DNA from: Haliclystus octoradiatus
Lineage: Eukaryota; Cnidaria; Staurozoa; Stauromedusae; Haliclystidae
NCBI GenBank assembly: GCA_916610825.1
Contig: OU744450.1
Span: 21,689,838 to 21,753,837, forward strand
Reading direction: 5' to 3'
DNA: 64,000 bases
A program made the translations under genes and the position numbers. Under the pieces are notes generated by a model. The model saw only the letters and a list, made by a program, of their open reading frames with translations, was not told where the DNA came from and did no database searches. This document shows positions 50,401 through 61,013 of the stretch, one piece after another. The first letter of the stretch is position 1. Each line of letters begins with the position of its first letter.

Positions 50401-53400
50401 TTTATGATGTAAATATTCAAATTTGTCTCTAACTGATTTAAAATAATAATGAAATTTATTGGGAAATTAGAATATTGGATCGGCTTCAAACTTTTACCAA
50501 TCAAATTTTTTTAGTGGATATTTATCAGAATCAATCATTTATCTGAGAAAGATTTTTTTAGTAGAAACCCAGCTATTGGAGGAATAACTTTAATACAGTA
50601 TTCAATGCTCTTAGGCTATATGCCTATAGCAGTATAAAAATTAAGCCAAAGATAAGACTTTGTCTCTGTTCCGCATAAGAGTTCCACCTCATATAGCAAT
50701 CATCAGATAATTTTTATTCACAATCGAGTATTATGAGACTTTTACAATATCGGCCTATTGATAATATTTAAATGTTTGTGGTTAATCTATGTGAAAGTAT
50801 GTGTGTGAGATGTGAGTATGTCGAGCTGTTGGTTGTTTTCTCATCCGCTTCTCATGCAAGATTGTTTGAGTAGTACATCATTAGAATTTTTAGTATTACT
50901 TACCTTGATCTATGTCTTTCATACTACGCCTTGTATTTATTTTTCCACCTTTGGGTAATTTCAGATTACTGTATGCCACAAGATAATGAGTGAAATCAAT
51001 GTCAGGATGTTTTGCAATTGCTTGATGTTTAGGAAATTCTGGTAAGGTCTAAAAACGTGAATCAAGAATTACACCCATACTGAAAAATGATCTATAGTGG
51101 TCACTCTTTCAATGTCTAAAATAGTATTTTCTATTGAATCAAACCTGTATATAAAGACCACCTGTCTATAATGGTCAATTTATCTACCTCTCGTAGCTGG
51201 CTGTTATATACAGGTTTCACTGTACTGAAAAATGATATTACAGTGAAAACTATATATAATGGCCAGCTACGAGATGTGGATGAATTGACCATTGTAGACA
51301 GGTGGCCTTTATATAATATACAGGTTTGATTCAATAGAAAATACTATTTTAGTCAATGCAATCTGAGTGACCACTATAGACAGGTGGTCGCTGTATAGAC
51401 GTGACTGTTATAACAGGTTTGACTGGAAATAGCAAACCAGGCTATTATAATGTACTTTTAAAGAGACAACATCATCAAAGTAGATTCACATACGATTACT
51501 AGGAAATCATCATAAGTAAACATTTGAATTTAGTTTGAATAAACTTTTCATTGGCTGCATGGGTCTGGTCAATTGTTCATGCACTAATACATATCAGTGA
51601 ATCAAATCCTGTTCATGAACGTGAAATTGAATTCATGGATTTATTTTAACAGAAAACGCTTCTCTGACTACTAAAACCCCTTGTAAATCAAAGGTCTGGA
51701 TTGATTGATGGAAATTTTTAATTTCACGCAAAAGGGAATTATTTTTTATAATGGTGTCATCAACACCTTCATAGGCTAGAAAACATTCATTTTCGCAACC
51801 TACAATCTTGGTTCGGTTCAAAGGGTATCACCAAGTGTCTTGCCAGCTACAGCTACACTGTCATTCTTGTATATAAAACCTTGACTATCTCTCAAATGGC
51901 TGTTATAAATACATTTGAAGGTATTTAATCTATTCAATAATCACATTCGGGAGAATCATGTACAGAGAATATCATAGTGATGAGAAGTGGCACCATTGTT
52001 CATCACTTTCGACATCGCTCATAAAATTATCATTAACATAAACAACAGTCTTTTTATGTTACATAAACACAGGGTGGTCATTATCACAGGTTATAGTTAG
52101 AGCTTATGGGAAGCCTACCTTTGCTTGTAGAGCATCTACAAATGCAACAGGATCTTGCAAAGCCTTTTCCTTTAGTGAACCTAGCTTTTCCAAATCCTGC
52201 AAAATAAATTTTGCATATGTTTTCTAATTGTTATGCGATATGAATTGTGTAAGAGAGCTGAATAGCATTCTATTGACATGAGTGGTGTGTTTAAAGTGAG
52301 TTACAAAAAGCGTTAAAATCACGTAAATCATGTGGTAGCTGTGGCGTATCGTTGTGCATTGACAATCTGCCATGAAATCTGTTGAAATTAATCTGCAGTG
52401 TCACAAGGGAGATCAACAAAGAGCATTCAACATCATTGCTCTGAGCGAAAAGAGCCACTCTTCTAGATATAAAGAAGTGGTACGGGTGCCTTTGGTGAGG
52501 CGATACCGTCTCCACTACTCTACTAATGGTAATAGAATGCTGAACAGCCCGTATTACTACTAGGTTTCGTAAACAAAGTATTGAATTGAATTATTTGTGT
52601 CTACATATTCTCAAACATTGTTTCAAGTATGTTACTCAATGTGTTCAAACCTGTATTCAATCATAATGTTATACCATGGAAGTCAAGCCTATAGCCCATC
52701 TGTTCATCTGAAAGGGCCCTTAACCAATCACAGTTCGGGAAACATTCAACAATTTCATAATTATTTTTACTACACTGGAGATTTGCTCACATGGTTTTAC
52801 ACTTTTTTTTCAATAGAATATTATTCGAATGATAATTGCTGATGTGAGTTATTCGCGAAAACCTTTGCTACTTAATATCGCCATGAGTTCATGAACAGTT
52901 TATAAACCATAGCCTACCGGCTTTGCTTGAATTTTATGCAGCACATAGAAGTTAGATGACATAAAATTCAGTCCCTCGTTCATTGAGCAGTACTGACGAT
53001 GGCTAATGGTCAGAAACAAGTACTTGTCTGCTGCTATTGTGTGTCTCAACTGCTCTTGCGCAATTTTGAGCCCCATTAACCTGGGATGTGTCTATACTAT
53101 TTGCGATATGCATTGCCCTTACTTCGGTAGTTCGAGCACTCTGGTATGACACAGATGTTTTTTTTTCATGTGCTGAATTTTTTTCACCACATTGACTAAC
53201 TCATCTTGACTTAGTTGTAGCACGCTAGGTCAGTCCCCCGTTCACTGAGCAGTAGGCTACATAGTTTTAAAATAAAATTTGTTTTCGTGCCTGCAATTCA
53301 AATCTAACTCAGATATTTTACTTAATAAATTCTTGCATTTGTAAATTGTAATAAAATTTTTCCTCTAAACAGAGAGATGGCATTTTTTCAATACGTTGCT

Positions 53401-56400
53401 GTACGGCACTGCAGTCGATAATATTGACCATTTGACGAAGAATGATATTCCGTTGTCTTTTTAGTGACCAGATTTGTTTAGATAATTCAGTGCGGTTTTC
53501 ATATTTTCTGTTGAGAAATAATGACTTGTGTTTCATAAAGCTATCTCTGGATTTTCCTTCAGTAAGGCCGGTGTAGTTGTGGCCATTTGGGTCCTCAGGT
53601 GTAGTGACGTTTGCATTATATACTATGCTGGTTGTCAAGAGGGAAGTATATTTTGGAGCGGCAATTGCATTGTTTTGTTGCTTGTTCTTTGTTGTCGGCG
53701 TTAAATAATTTTCTGTAGTGACTTCTCAGAATTGTTTCCATGTTTGCCATGCAGCAGTAGCTGACTTTTACATTATTTTTATTAAAAATGTGGTGGTATT
53801 TGTGCTGTTTCGGAAAATCTTTGTTTAGTAATAAATTTTCTCGCGATGTTTGTGCCAACATTGCCTTTCTTTGTCCACGCGATGTTTTTGTTAAATAGAA
53901 AGGATTTTCGCACATGCATAATAATTTGTATATCTTTTTGATTGATTGTAGTGAATTGTTTAGCATAATTAATGGCGTTAAGTAGTAGCTTCTCTGTTGT
54001 CAAATACTACCAATACATGTTTTCTTTATTGCGGATTCCGTTGAACCAGTTGATGACAGCCTGTGTGTTCTTCCATTGGTTAATTTAGTTTGTATTTTTA
54101 CGGTTGTGATGATTTTGTCAACAATTGTTTTGCTAGTAATTCCTATTTCAGATTTAGTGGGGTTAGATTTCAAATTTAGTCGATTTGTTGGTAAAGTTGT
54201 CCTTGTGGTCTTTTATTGTGATAAATGCCTGTTTCTCTGTTAGGTATTCTGCTCTATTGTCAATCTTTAGGTTTGTTGCAATCGCTTTTGCTTGCTTGTT
54301 TATGTTGGTAGTAATGTTTGGTTCAGTCTTTTGTATGTAGCAGTGATGTTATTCATGTTATTCATGTTATGATGTTAGTAATGTATCATGTTCTTCCTTG
54401 TTTAGCTTGTAATAATTTCTTGTTTTATCGGCAGGAATAAACGCTTTTTTAGATTTTCTGATATTTTTAATGTCTTCGTAATAACTTTAATCATGTATAT
54501 ATCTTTGGTGAATTTAGAAATGTTTTTTATATGGATAAAACCGTCCGAGGAGCGCTACTGCGCAAAACTCTGAGTAGCGAAGAAAACGTCTCGTTTCTAA
54601 TTTTATATCTATACAGCTCCACTTACCTGGAGTATTGAGCACTATATTGATGTTTTGCTCTTAATAAATAAATATATTTATTAATTAAATCAACATTATC
54701 ATTATTGTTATATATATATACGTCAAGTTTTTTATTTTCAATTCACACATAGGAAAATCATAATTTATTAGATCTGGGAATATGCAATATATTTTTATGG
54801 ATTCTCCGAGTTACTTTTAGCTGGTTCTGTAAGGTAGGCCTACATGAATTTCATGAATAACAGGTAAGAGCCTATGAATATTTATTTACTGAACATTTAT
54901 GCTTACTGAAACAGCTTTGGAGCGTTGTGCCTCCAAAACCACAAGCGTCTTTAATAGCAACTGATAACTGCAAAAAAAGAACAATTTGAAATTAGCCCCA
55001 GTTGGCAGTAGAGCGTTATATTGCGTTTTTATAGCTTTGAAATATAAATTAAATATATAGTGGGTTTGTCCTGAGACCACACTCACCTGGTATTGGATGA
55101 CCATGGTTCAAGATCTGGAGGAATTACAAAGGCCTACTGGTAGGGTAAACCTGTTTCTAATATATGACGTCGTCATCGAGCGTAATTGTGCAATTTGATT
55201 GGTTGGTCCATGTATTTGTAAATTCAAGGATAAAAAACATTTTCAAAATTCTTGTCGAAATTTGTTGATAAAATTTTGTCAGATGCTCAAAGCTGAAGAA
55301 GAATAGCAAACTGCGATGTATTACTGTACTTGAGAAATAATATCAACAAAGCTGCCCCTATTAAGAATAACGTTTTGAAGTTTTAATTTGATCCAAGGAC
55401 ATTTTAGTCAGTAAAAATATCGAATTTAAATTGAATTTTAAATCATTAATTCAAAATTCTAGTGCCCTTCTGAAATATAAACAAATTATTAAATTATGAA
55501 ATTTGTTTTATTTTAGAAAAGGGTTACCACATGCTTGCAAGTGTTTATATTCATATTTACTAAACTCGAAAATGTTGGGAGACACTTTGAAGACACTGTT
55601 TAATAATTAATCTTTTAAAACATATATAATTAGATCTACATATGGTAGGCCTATGTGTGCACATTAGGTGACATAAGCAAATGCATGACGTGCTAGATTA
55701 CGCTGGAATATTCGTTGCCTCTTATTCATGTAATTTTATAAACATTGAAGACTAGAAATTTCTGTAAAAATCTATTAATTAACTTGTAAACTAATATCCC
55801 TAGAAACTTCTTAAACTAGAATAATCTTCATGTCAGCAAAAATATAGTAGCCTATATAAACAGTGTCAGTAATAGTAAATAAATCAGTAAGGAAGTAAAC
55901 AATTCGAAACAAGAACACCTAGATAAAGCTAAAGATTGTTACTGAGTAAAGCTATGTATGTTAATTTTATTATTTGAATTATATTATTATCAAAACATTA
56001 GAAGACTTGGTAATTATTTATTCATCTTGGCCCTGTATTCGAAATCATCCAAGCTCATTAGAAGGAAACCAAACAGACACTTGGAAAGTGTTGAAAGCAC
56101 AAGTCGGAGGCGAGGGGCTTCCATTGCTTCACTTGTGTCTTCCAACATTCCATGTGTAGTATATATGAATACAAACAAGGCAAGTGTGTGGTAACCCTTT
56201 AGTCACATGCCCCTGTACTCCATTTTACTAATATCTGTTTTGGATAGAGGACATGTAACCTTTTAGTGAATGAAGTGATGTGCTCAACAAAATTCAGATT
56301 GACCAATCACAGCTTAGCATGTGCACGACCTTACGTGATGATTGATCTATTTACTAACTTTGTAAAATTGTTACACACAAATTACACCCATGTGTCTCAA

Positions 56401-58175
56401 TTGGTCTATTGTATTCTGATTTATAAAATAAATGACACAATGTTGCTGGCGCATCATTTCATTTAAACTTTACAAGGCCCAGATGTAGAAAAGCGGAATA
56501 GTTGCTACTGTAGAATTGTTACTCAAATAAATTCATAATGAAAATTTACAGTTTCTTCAAAAATTAAAACAAACGAGCAGGCATAGGAAGTAGTCATAAT
56601 ATTTTTCATGCCACATCATCCTTGGCTCAGTGAATATAGCCAACTAGTATGTTTTGTGGAGGCTTTGGATTGAAAATGGATCTAGAAATGCTTGAAAGGA
56701 AATTTGTAAAACAGGGAATGCCCTCTCTAAATAATAGTTCATGAAATCATGAACTTTTCATGAACATTTCATAAATTTCCAAGAAAAGTTCATAAAATTG
56801 GGCAATTTAACATGTTTATGGACATTTCATAAATTTCCAAGAAATGTTCATAAAAATTGGGTCATTTAACACGTTTATGAACATTTCATAAATTTCCAAG
56901 AAAAGTTCATAAAAATTGGGCCATTTAACACGTAAATGAACATTTCATAAATTTCCAAGAAATGTTCTTAAAAATTGGACCATTTAACACGTTCATGAAC
57001 ATTTTATAAATTTCCAAGAAAAGTTCATAAAAATTGGGCCATTTAACACGTCCATGAACAGTTCATAAATCATAAACTGTTCCTTACTTCATGAATTATT
57101 TTTCAAGGGACAGGCAGGTCTTTGCAATTTATGCATTTGTGTAGTTTTGATAGTGGTAGGCTACTGTGATAGGCCTACATAACATTTGTTTGGTATGTTA
57201 AAGCTGACGACATAAATTTGCTTTGTTTAGAGCACAATAGAATGCAAATAATCCATGCAAATAATCAGGACTCTTAATATAGGCCTACTGTATCTCTCCT
57301 GAACTATTAATTTAGATTGTTTACTTTTTGGTTCCTTTTATCATCCGTGCATGGTCTAAAGGCTGCTTCCTAAACCAACTATAGATTGCTTGCTTATTCA
57401 GGTAGTGCATGCACGGATAGTAATACGAAATGTATCACAATTTGAAACAAGGTGCTTGCTAATACTGAGTGATTCAGTCTTCTTGTGAACGAATGAAAGA
57501 CTTCAGCATATGACTAAATTATTGCTGTTAGCCTACATATGTGTTATATTTTCTGTCGGGTGAGCCCCTATAACAACCTTATACATATGAATTTTACAAA
57601 ATTGTAAAATAATCTTACTCTTTGTTTTTTTTCAATGCCAGGTGATCCGATTCAAAATAAAATCGAGAACTTGTTCCTTCGTTCATTTCTTCGTCAGACG
57701 AGTCTGATTGTAACTCATGAGATTTAAGATATGCTTCTTTCTTCGTGATACCATTGTCACTGGGATTGCTTTCAACTGTTGTACCTTCTTTAGTATTGCT
57801 AGCATTAATAGTTCTACTATTAGCCGTGCCAGCAGATCTATTAGACCTAGCAGTGCCTCTTTTCAATCTAACAGAACCTCTAGCATTGGACTGGTTTGAA
57901 ACATTATGATATCTTGCAGAGCTACCTTTCAGTCTACTGGGCCCTTTTAATATGGTTTCTATATCAGTTTCTGTAATTGCTGTCATTATTTGTGTGGGAC
58001 TATTAGACCTGGAGTTCATATCTGTGGACATCGGCGTTGAGCAACTAGTCACACTTGTATCCCCATCATCATTTGATTTTGAAATACTTGATATCGACGG
58101 AAACGGAATTGTATCTTCGTCATCTGTGCAGCAAATATCAATGTCTACGTCACTGTCTTCTCCGTCCACTTCCAT
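41497..58175 (-). CDS. ZZZ3: ZZZ3, SANT and ZZ-domain subunit of the ATAC complex (12 exons)
   Basis: Coding exons in transcript order: 58175-57619, 54967-54907, 52196-52119, 51048-50904, 49269-49221, 48221-48134, 47159-47058, 46351-46286, 45748-45608, 44963-44874, 42792-42692, 41650-41497. All introns are GT-AG and the frame joins to 1632 nt, 543 residues. An acidic Ser-rich N-terminus leads to the family block [22 protein letters not shown]. The SANT domain lies at about 319-371 ([33 protein letters not shown]), the ZZ zinc finger at about 460-508 (CDYC, WHCVDC, LCDNC, then paired His in NHTNEH), and the C-terminus is [16 protein letters not shown]3 is a nuclear subunit of the ADA2A/GCN5 (ATAC) acetyltransferase, whose ZZ finger reads the histone H3 tail. 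It is shorter than human ZZZ3 (903), mainly at the N-terminus. A short linker exon between exons 10 and 11 could have been missed. Confidence 0.93.
41655..41680. repeat. (AAATG)n microsatellite at the ZZZ3 exon 12 acceptor
   Basis: Five AATGA-type units lie next to the SINE. Read on the ZZZ3 strand they are TTCAT repeats directly before the CATTACAG acceptor, so they supply the polypyrimidine tract of intron 11. Confidence 0.9.
41681..41922 (+). mobile_element. tRNA-derived SINE
   Basis: RNA polymerase III promoter boxes are clear: A box TGGTGTAGTGG at 41711-41721 and B box GGTTCAATCCC at 41755-41765, in tRNA-like spacing. A conserved-looking middle segment follows (GTCAGGAAGGGCATCCGGC, which I recall from other animal SINEs), then a tail ending in A15 at about 41908-41922. 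The first 21 bp, including the A box, are duplicated in tandem (41681-41701 and 41702-41721). The SINE lies in ZZZ3 intron 11, opposite strand, about 30 bp from the exon 12 acceptor. Confidence 0.85.
43075..43457. mobile_element. hAT-like MITE with about 70-bp inverted ends
   Basis: Left TAGCCTGCGTTACAGACCGC and right (inverted) TTAGTCTGCGTTACAGACCG begin inverted repeats of about 70 bp, continuing through GATTCATTCAC, AGAATAGGGTCTGTGTGA. An 8-bp direct repeat AAAATTGG flanks it (43067-43074 and 43458-43465). It inserted into an older copy of the palindromic TTCATGAA repeat, and lies in ZZZ3 intron 10. Confidence 0.8.
44553..44725. mobile_element. Tc1/mariner-like MITE, copy 2
   Basis: Ends CAATCAAACCTGTTATAGCGG and inverse of CGGTATATACAGGTTTCACTG are inverted repeats, with TA on both sides (44551-44552 and 44726-44727). 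It is 173 bp, non-coding, and lies in ZZZ3 intron 10, about 150 bp from exon 10. Confidence 0.75.
45020..45175. mobile_element. Palindromic CCTGAACT MITE
   Basis: A hairpin-forming repeat: CCCCTGAGAAAACAGTTCAG at the left pairs with CTGAACTGTTTTTTGCAG at the right, with AGTTCATGAACT palindromes between. Intact relatives with TA flanks are at 61277-61439 and 63118-63221. Fragments lie near 45470-45540, 46880-47020, 47510-47640, 47755-47845, 49480-49600 and 52880-52910, almost all in ZZZ3 introns. Confidence 0.7.
49658..50044 (+). pseudogene. LINE 3' fragment (C-terminal ORF2 plus tail)
   Basis: The frame at 49700-49888 encodes a typical end of a CR1/L2-like LINE ORF2: [20 protein letters not shown] and [19 protein letters not shown]. 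The following non-coding segment contains AGCGCTTTAGAATATTTATA and ends in an (ATT)n run at about 50028-50043. Such ends are typical of this LINE group. It is 5'-truncated, in ZZZ3 intron 4, antisense to the gene. Confidence 0.82.
50210..50249. mobile_element. 40-bp minimal hAT-type element
   Basis: The element is only two 19-bp inverted arms, CAGAGCCATCTATTTAAAA and its exact inverse, around a central TG. Identical 8-bp direct repeats GATGCTAC flank it at 50202-50209 and 50250-50257. The first 16 bases of the arm match the end of the 283-bp copy at 35449. It lies in ZZZ3 intron 4. Confidence 0.85.
51092..51222. mobile_element. Tc1/mariner-like MITE, copy 3 (truncated)
   Basis: The right end (ACAGGTTTCACTG then TA) is intact; the left end is missing, starting in the internal CTATAGTGGTCACTC block. 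It lies in ZZZ3 intron 3, about 43 bp from exon 4. Confidence 0.65.
51241..51425. mobile_element. Tc1/mariner-like MITE, copy 4
   Basis: The left end CAGTGAAAACTATATATAAT is preceded by TA; the right end is TTATAACAGGTTTGACTG. It lies 18 bp from copy 3 in inverted orientation, which makes this interval prone to fold back. Confidence 0.7.
52368..52515. repeat. Dispersed repeat, copy 2 (partner at 33655-33795)
   Basis: It matches 33655-33795 at roughly 80%. It lies in ZZZ3 intron 3 region just upstream of exon 3. No protein family was recognised in either strand. Confidence 0.6.
53275..54320 (-). pseudogene. Penelope-like retroelement fragment, RT core deleted, GIY-YIG end kept
   Basis: Broken minus-strand frames carry, in order: [20 protein letters not shown] then [11 protein letters not shown] (about 54300-54210), [15 protein letters not shown] (about 54150), [20 protein letters not shown] (about 54060), [14 protein letters not shown] and SLFNKN-type segment (about 53970-53890), [13 protein letters not shown] (about 53780), [12 protein letters not shown] (about 53660), and YTGLTEG with [16 protein letters not shown] (about 53560-53450), ending near CRHENK (about 53290). 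These are landmarks of Penelope-like elements. The section that should hold the YxDDG catalytic block is absent. It lies in ZZZ3 intron 2. Confidence 0.85.
56765..57058. repeat. Minisatellite, five 58-59-bp units
   Basis: Units start at 56765, 56823, 56882, 56941 and 57000, each opening CATTTCATAAATTTCCAAGA or one change from it, and containing TTGGGCCATTTAACACG-like sequence. Units 1, 3 and 5 read AAAAGTTC where units 2 and 4 read AAATGTTC. The sequence is related to the palindromic CCTGAACT MITE (shared GGCCATTTAACGTTCATGAA). It lies in ZZZ3 intron 1. Confidence 0.9.
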
Positions 58176-61013
58176 ACTTCAACGAACACAGCAGCAGCTA
58201 CTCAGCACGACTGAATAATTTATTAACGAAATGAAATCAATAGCAATATTTTACATCCAACCTTGTAAATGCTCACATTATTGTAAAAAACTTTTGACGT
58301 CCAAGTAATTGATTAGAAGTTCAACACTTCTTTCGGTTCTGTGAACTGTTTCTAAATTCTGTCTGACTTTTTGGAGGTTATCCGTCATGCTGTACTTACC
58401 TCGTTTTTTATTGTTTATCTCATAGCATTGAGACTTTGGTGGACATCTAGTCAACCCTAACAATTTTTATCAGATCTTCAGACATAGCTTATCCGTTTTG
58501 CTGGTGTTTTGCAATCAATAACAGCTACTTCTATTGATTAGTCTTATCCGCTTGAAAGATTTGACCAAGCGTGAAGGAGATTGGAGTGATAGGATCGATA
58601 ATTTGTAATTATCATGATCAATTCAATAAGATAAATATTGACTCTTGTTTTGAAATGAAGGTTGGTAAATACCTGATAGCTAGTAAGCTAGCTAGGTACG
58701 TTAATAGGCCTACCGACTGGAAAATTACATTATTACGAATAATTTAGTCTATTCTATTTTAATTTACCTTTATTCTTGTAAGGGATTTCTGGATATAATA
58801 TTGGCCATTGCAAATTTTAATATTGAGTTTGAGTTTCTGATCAATAGGCCTAGGCCTACAATATGACAGAGAGTATTGAGTCAGTCAGTACAGCCTATTA
58901 TATCTATGCTCTCACCCCAAGCGGCGCAATCTGACTGATGCGCAAATTGAAAAGTTTGCAACATTATCATGTGCACTGATTGAGTTGATGATTTTTTTTC
59001 GGCTAGAAATACTTTTTGAAAAGAATTAAATGAAAATCTGGGTTTTGAGTTGGTAATGTACCAGTATGCAGATTATGGCAATGGTGCACCGGAGACTCAA
59101 CGGTATTTAGATTATTTACAGTCAAACATCAAAAAGTATTTGCTGTCGCGCACCCGAAATTTCGGCGAACATTGCTCTTCTCTGCAGACTTGGTAATGTA
59201 GTTGGACTTGTTTTTTTTTACATAGTTTAGTAGACCTACAAAATTGAAGAGTTTTGTAGGAAATACATTCCCGTCCAGTCCGATAGCACACTTTCTCATG
59301 CATTTATGGGTCTGTAGGAGTGCCCAAGGGTTTCATCATTAGACAGCTAAAGAGGCTGGCTAGTATTTTTCCTGTAGACATTCATAAAAATGACGTAACA
59401 TAATATTTATATGAACCTTATAGTTTGCAGGGGTTAACTTCATATAGATTATAGAAATATTTTAGCTGACTTTCTTCTCAATTTGCTGTCTGCCTTCCAA
59501 AATGTAGGATTTTGGGGGTAGGTACTGACTTCCATTTAGCCTGCTCGCAGACTCAAATATTTTGTAGAATAAATTACGGGTCTACGTGATGCCAACAGAA
59601 ATCTTGCGCTTGTCCGTCCGGAAATCTTCTTCATTATAGACGGTAGATTATTCCATGTGTGCGCACCAGCATTTCGAAATGAATGACGATGACTTAACTC
59701 AGTGTAAATGTCATTGTGGGTGCGAGATCATGTTGTTCGTCAACCAATCACAATCTGGTTCTAATTTGGCGGAAATCGTTAGCGAATGGCTAGAATTTGC
59801 TGTAGCCTTCCTGTAATAAGAGGCTGTCAGTAATGGAAGCGAGGCCTGATTATGCATAGTGAAATGTATTAATAGCATTATCAAAATCATTAAAACCTAG
59901 GTTTCAGGGATACTGACTTTAATTTAGCCTGCACATAGAATCAAATATTTTTAGAGTACCGTATTTTCCGGTGTTTAAGTCGACACCTGTTTTTGGGCTC
60001 AATTTCCTAGGTTTTAAGATATATTCTCTATATAAGCCGAGTTTAAATCATAATCATGATTTTCATAAATGTTTTGAATCGATTTTGTTTGTTTTCAATA
60101 ACTTTTGTATAATCATAGTAGAAACTTTACGGCTTTTCATTCTTTTCCCCTTGTCTCCAAACCAACAACAAAAATGTATTTTATCAAACCAATATCAAAA
60201 CTAGTACTACATTCATGGATGATTTAGCCTTGTTATATTGGTCAGATCAGCTTTCAAGTGAATTAATTGAAATTAAAATTCATGATTTAGTATTATAGTT
60301 GAAGATATTATCTCCGTGTTTGTCGAGTTGTCAAGTCTTGCTCGCCTTTATGTATATTCATTCAAACTCAGCGAGTTCTACCAAACTAGAACCAGATTGT
60401 GATTGGTTGACAAACAATAGACAAACAATAGACAAACAATGATTTTCTCAAGTTTCATTCACTCCCCTCATTCAGCCCAGCGCAAGATTTATGTTGGTGC
60501 TACACAGATCCGTAACTTACCGTATTTCCCAGTGTAAAAGTCGATTTTCTAGCCTAAAATTTTGAAGCCAAAATCAAAGGGTTGACTTATACACCGAGTC
60601 TAAAAATTTGTACCTAAAAACCAAGACAAACGAGTCAAACGACAACAATACAACTAAATCCTATATATAACGGACGGCCCAGTGTGTTATTTTGTTCGAA
60701 TTGTTCAAGTGTGAAAGGTCAACACATCAGTGTGAATGTCAAAAACATGCTAGCGATTGGCTGATCAGCCACTCCGCCAATTCAACCCAGCGCAAGCTTT
60801 CTGTCAGCATTACGCAGACCCTAATAATCATGAAATAAAAATTATCATATGGATACGTATATGGATAAAAATGGATTAGCCTCTGGATGTCATTGTTTTA
60901 TGGCAGTTTGTCATTTAAGTAATTTATCTATCAATAGCCTACTTTTGAAATGTAGGCCTATTTATTCATTTTCATTTTTCTATTATCTAACAGGTGGTGA
61001 AATCATAATCAAG
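58176..61013. other. Spacer between divergent ZZZ3 and membrane-protein gene
   Basis: About 2.8 kb between the two start codons. Transcription initiation for ZZZ3 is expected near 58.2 kb, and a 5' untranslated exon of the plus-strand gene is expected somewhere here, because the sequence before 61014 (TTATCTAACAG, then GTGGTGAAATC) looks like a splice acceptor. Most of the middle is a repeat element (59573-60521). No gene was recognised. Confidence 0.5.
59573..60521. mobile_element. TIR element of about 0.95 kb
   Basis: TTACGGGTCTACGTGATGCC at the left and GGTGCTACACAGATCCGTAA at the right are inverted repeats that continue into AACAGAAATCTTGCGC / GCGCAAGATTTATGTT. Inner inverted copies of GAACCAGATTGTGATTGGTT are at about 59740-59765 and 60387-60407. 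A further single end is at about 60787-60825. The motif ACCGTATTT-CC-GTGT-AAGTCGA occurs twice in direct orientation (59959 and 60519). No coding capacity; superfamily unassigned. Confidence 0.55.

Noticed and set aside
52291..52563. Conserved-looking frame in the repeat shared with 33655-33795
   Set aside because: The similarity is at nucleotide level between two repeat copies. The matching frame in the other copy has stop codons, so coding function is unsupported.
55958..56194. Two overlapping plus-strand frames in ZZZ3 intron 1
   Set aside because: Neither shows a recognisable motif, and both lie in an intron of a well-supported gene on the other strand.
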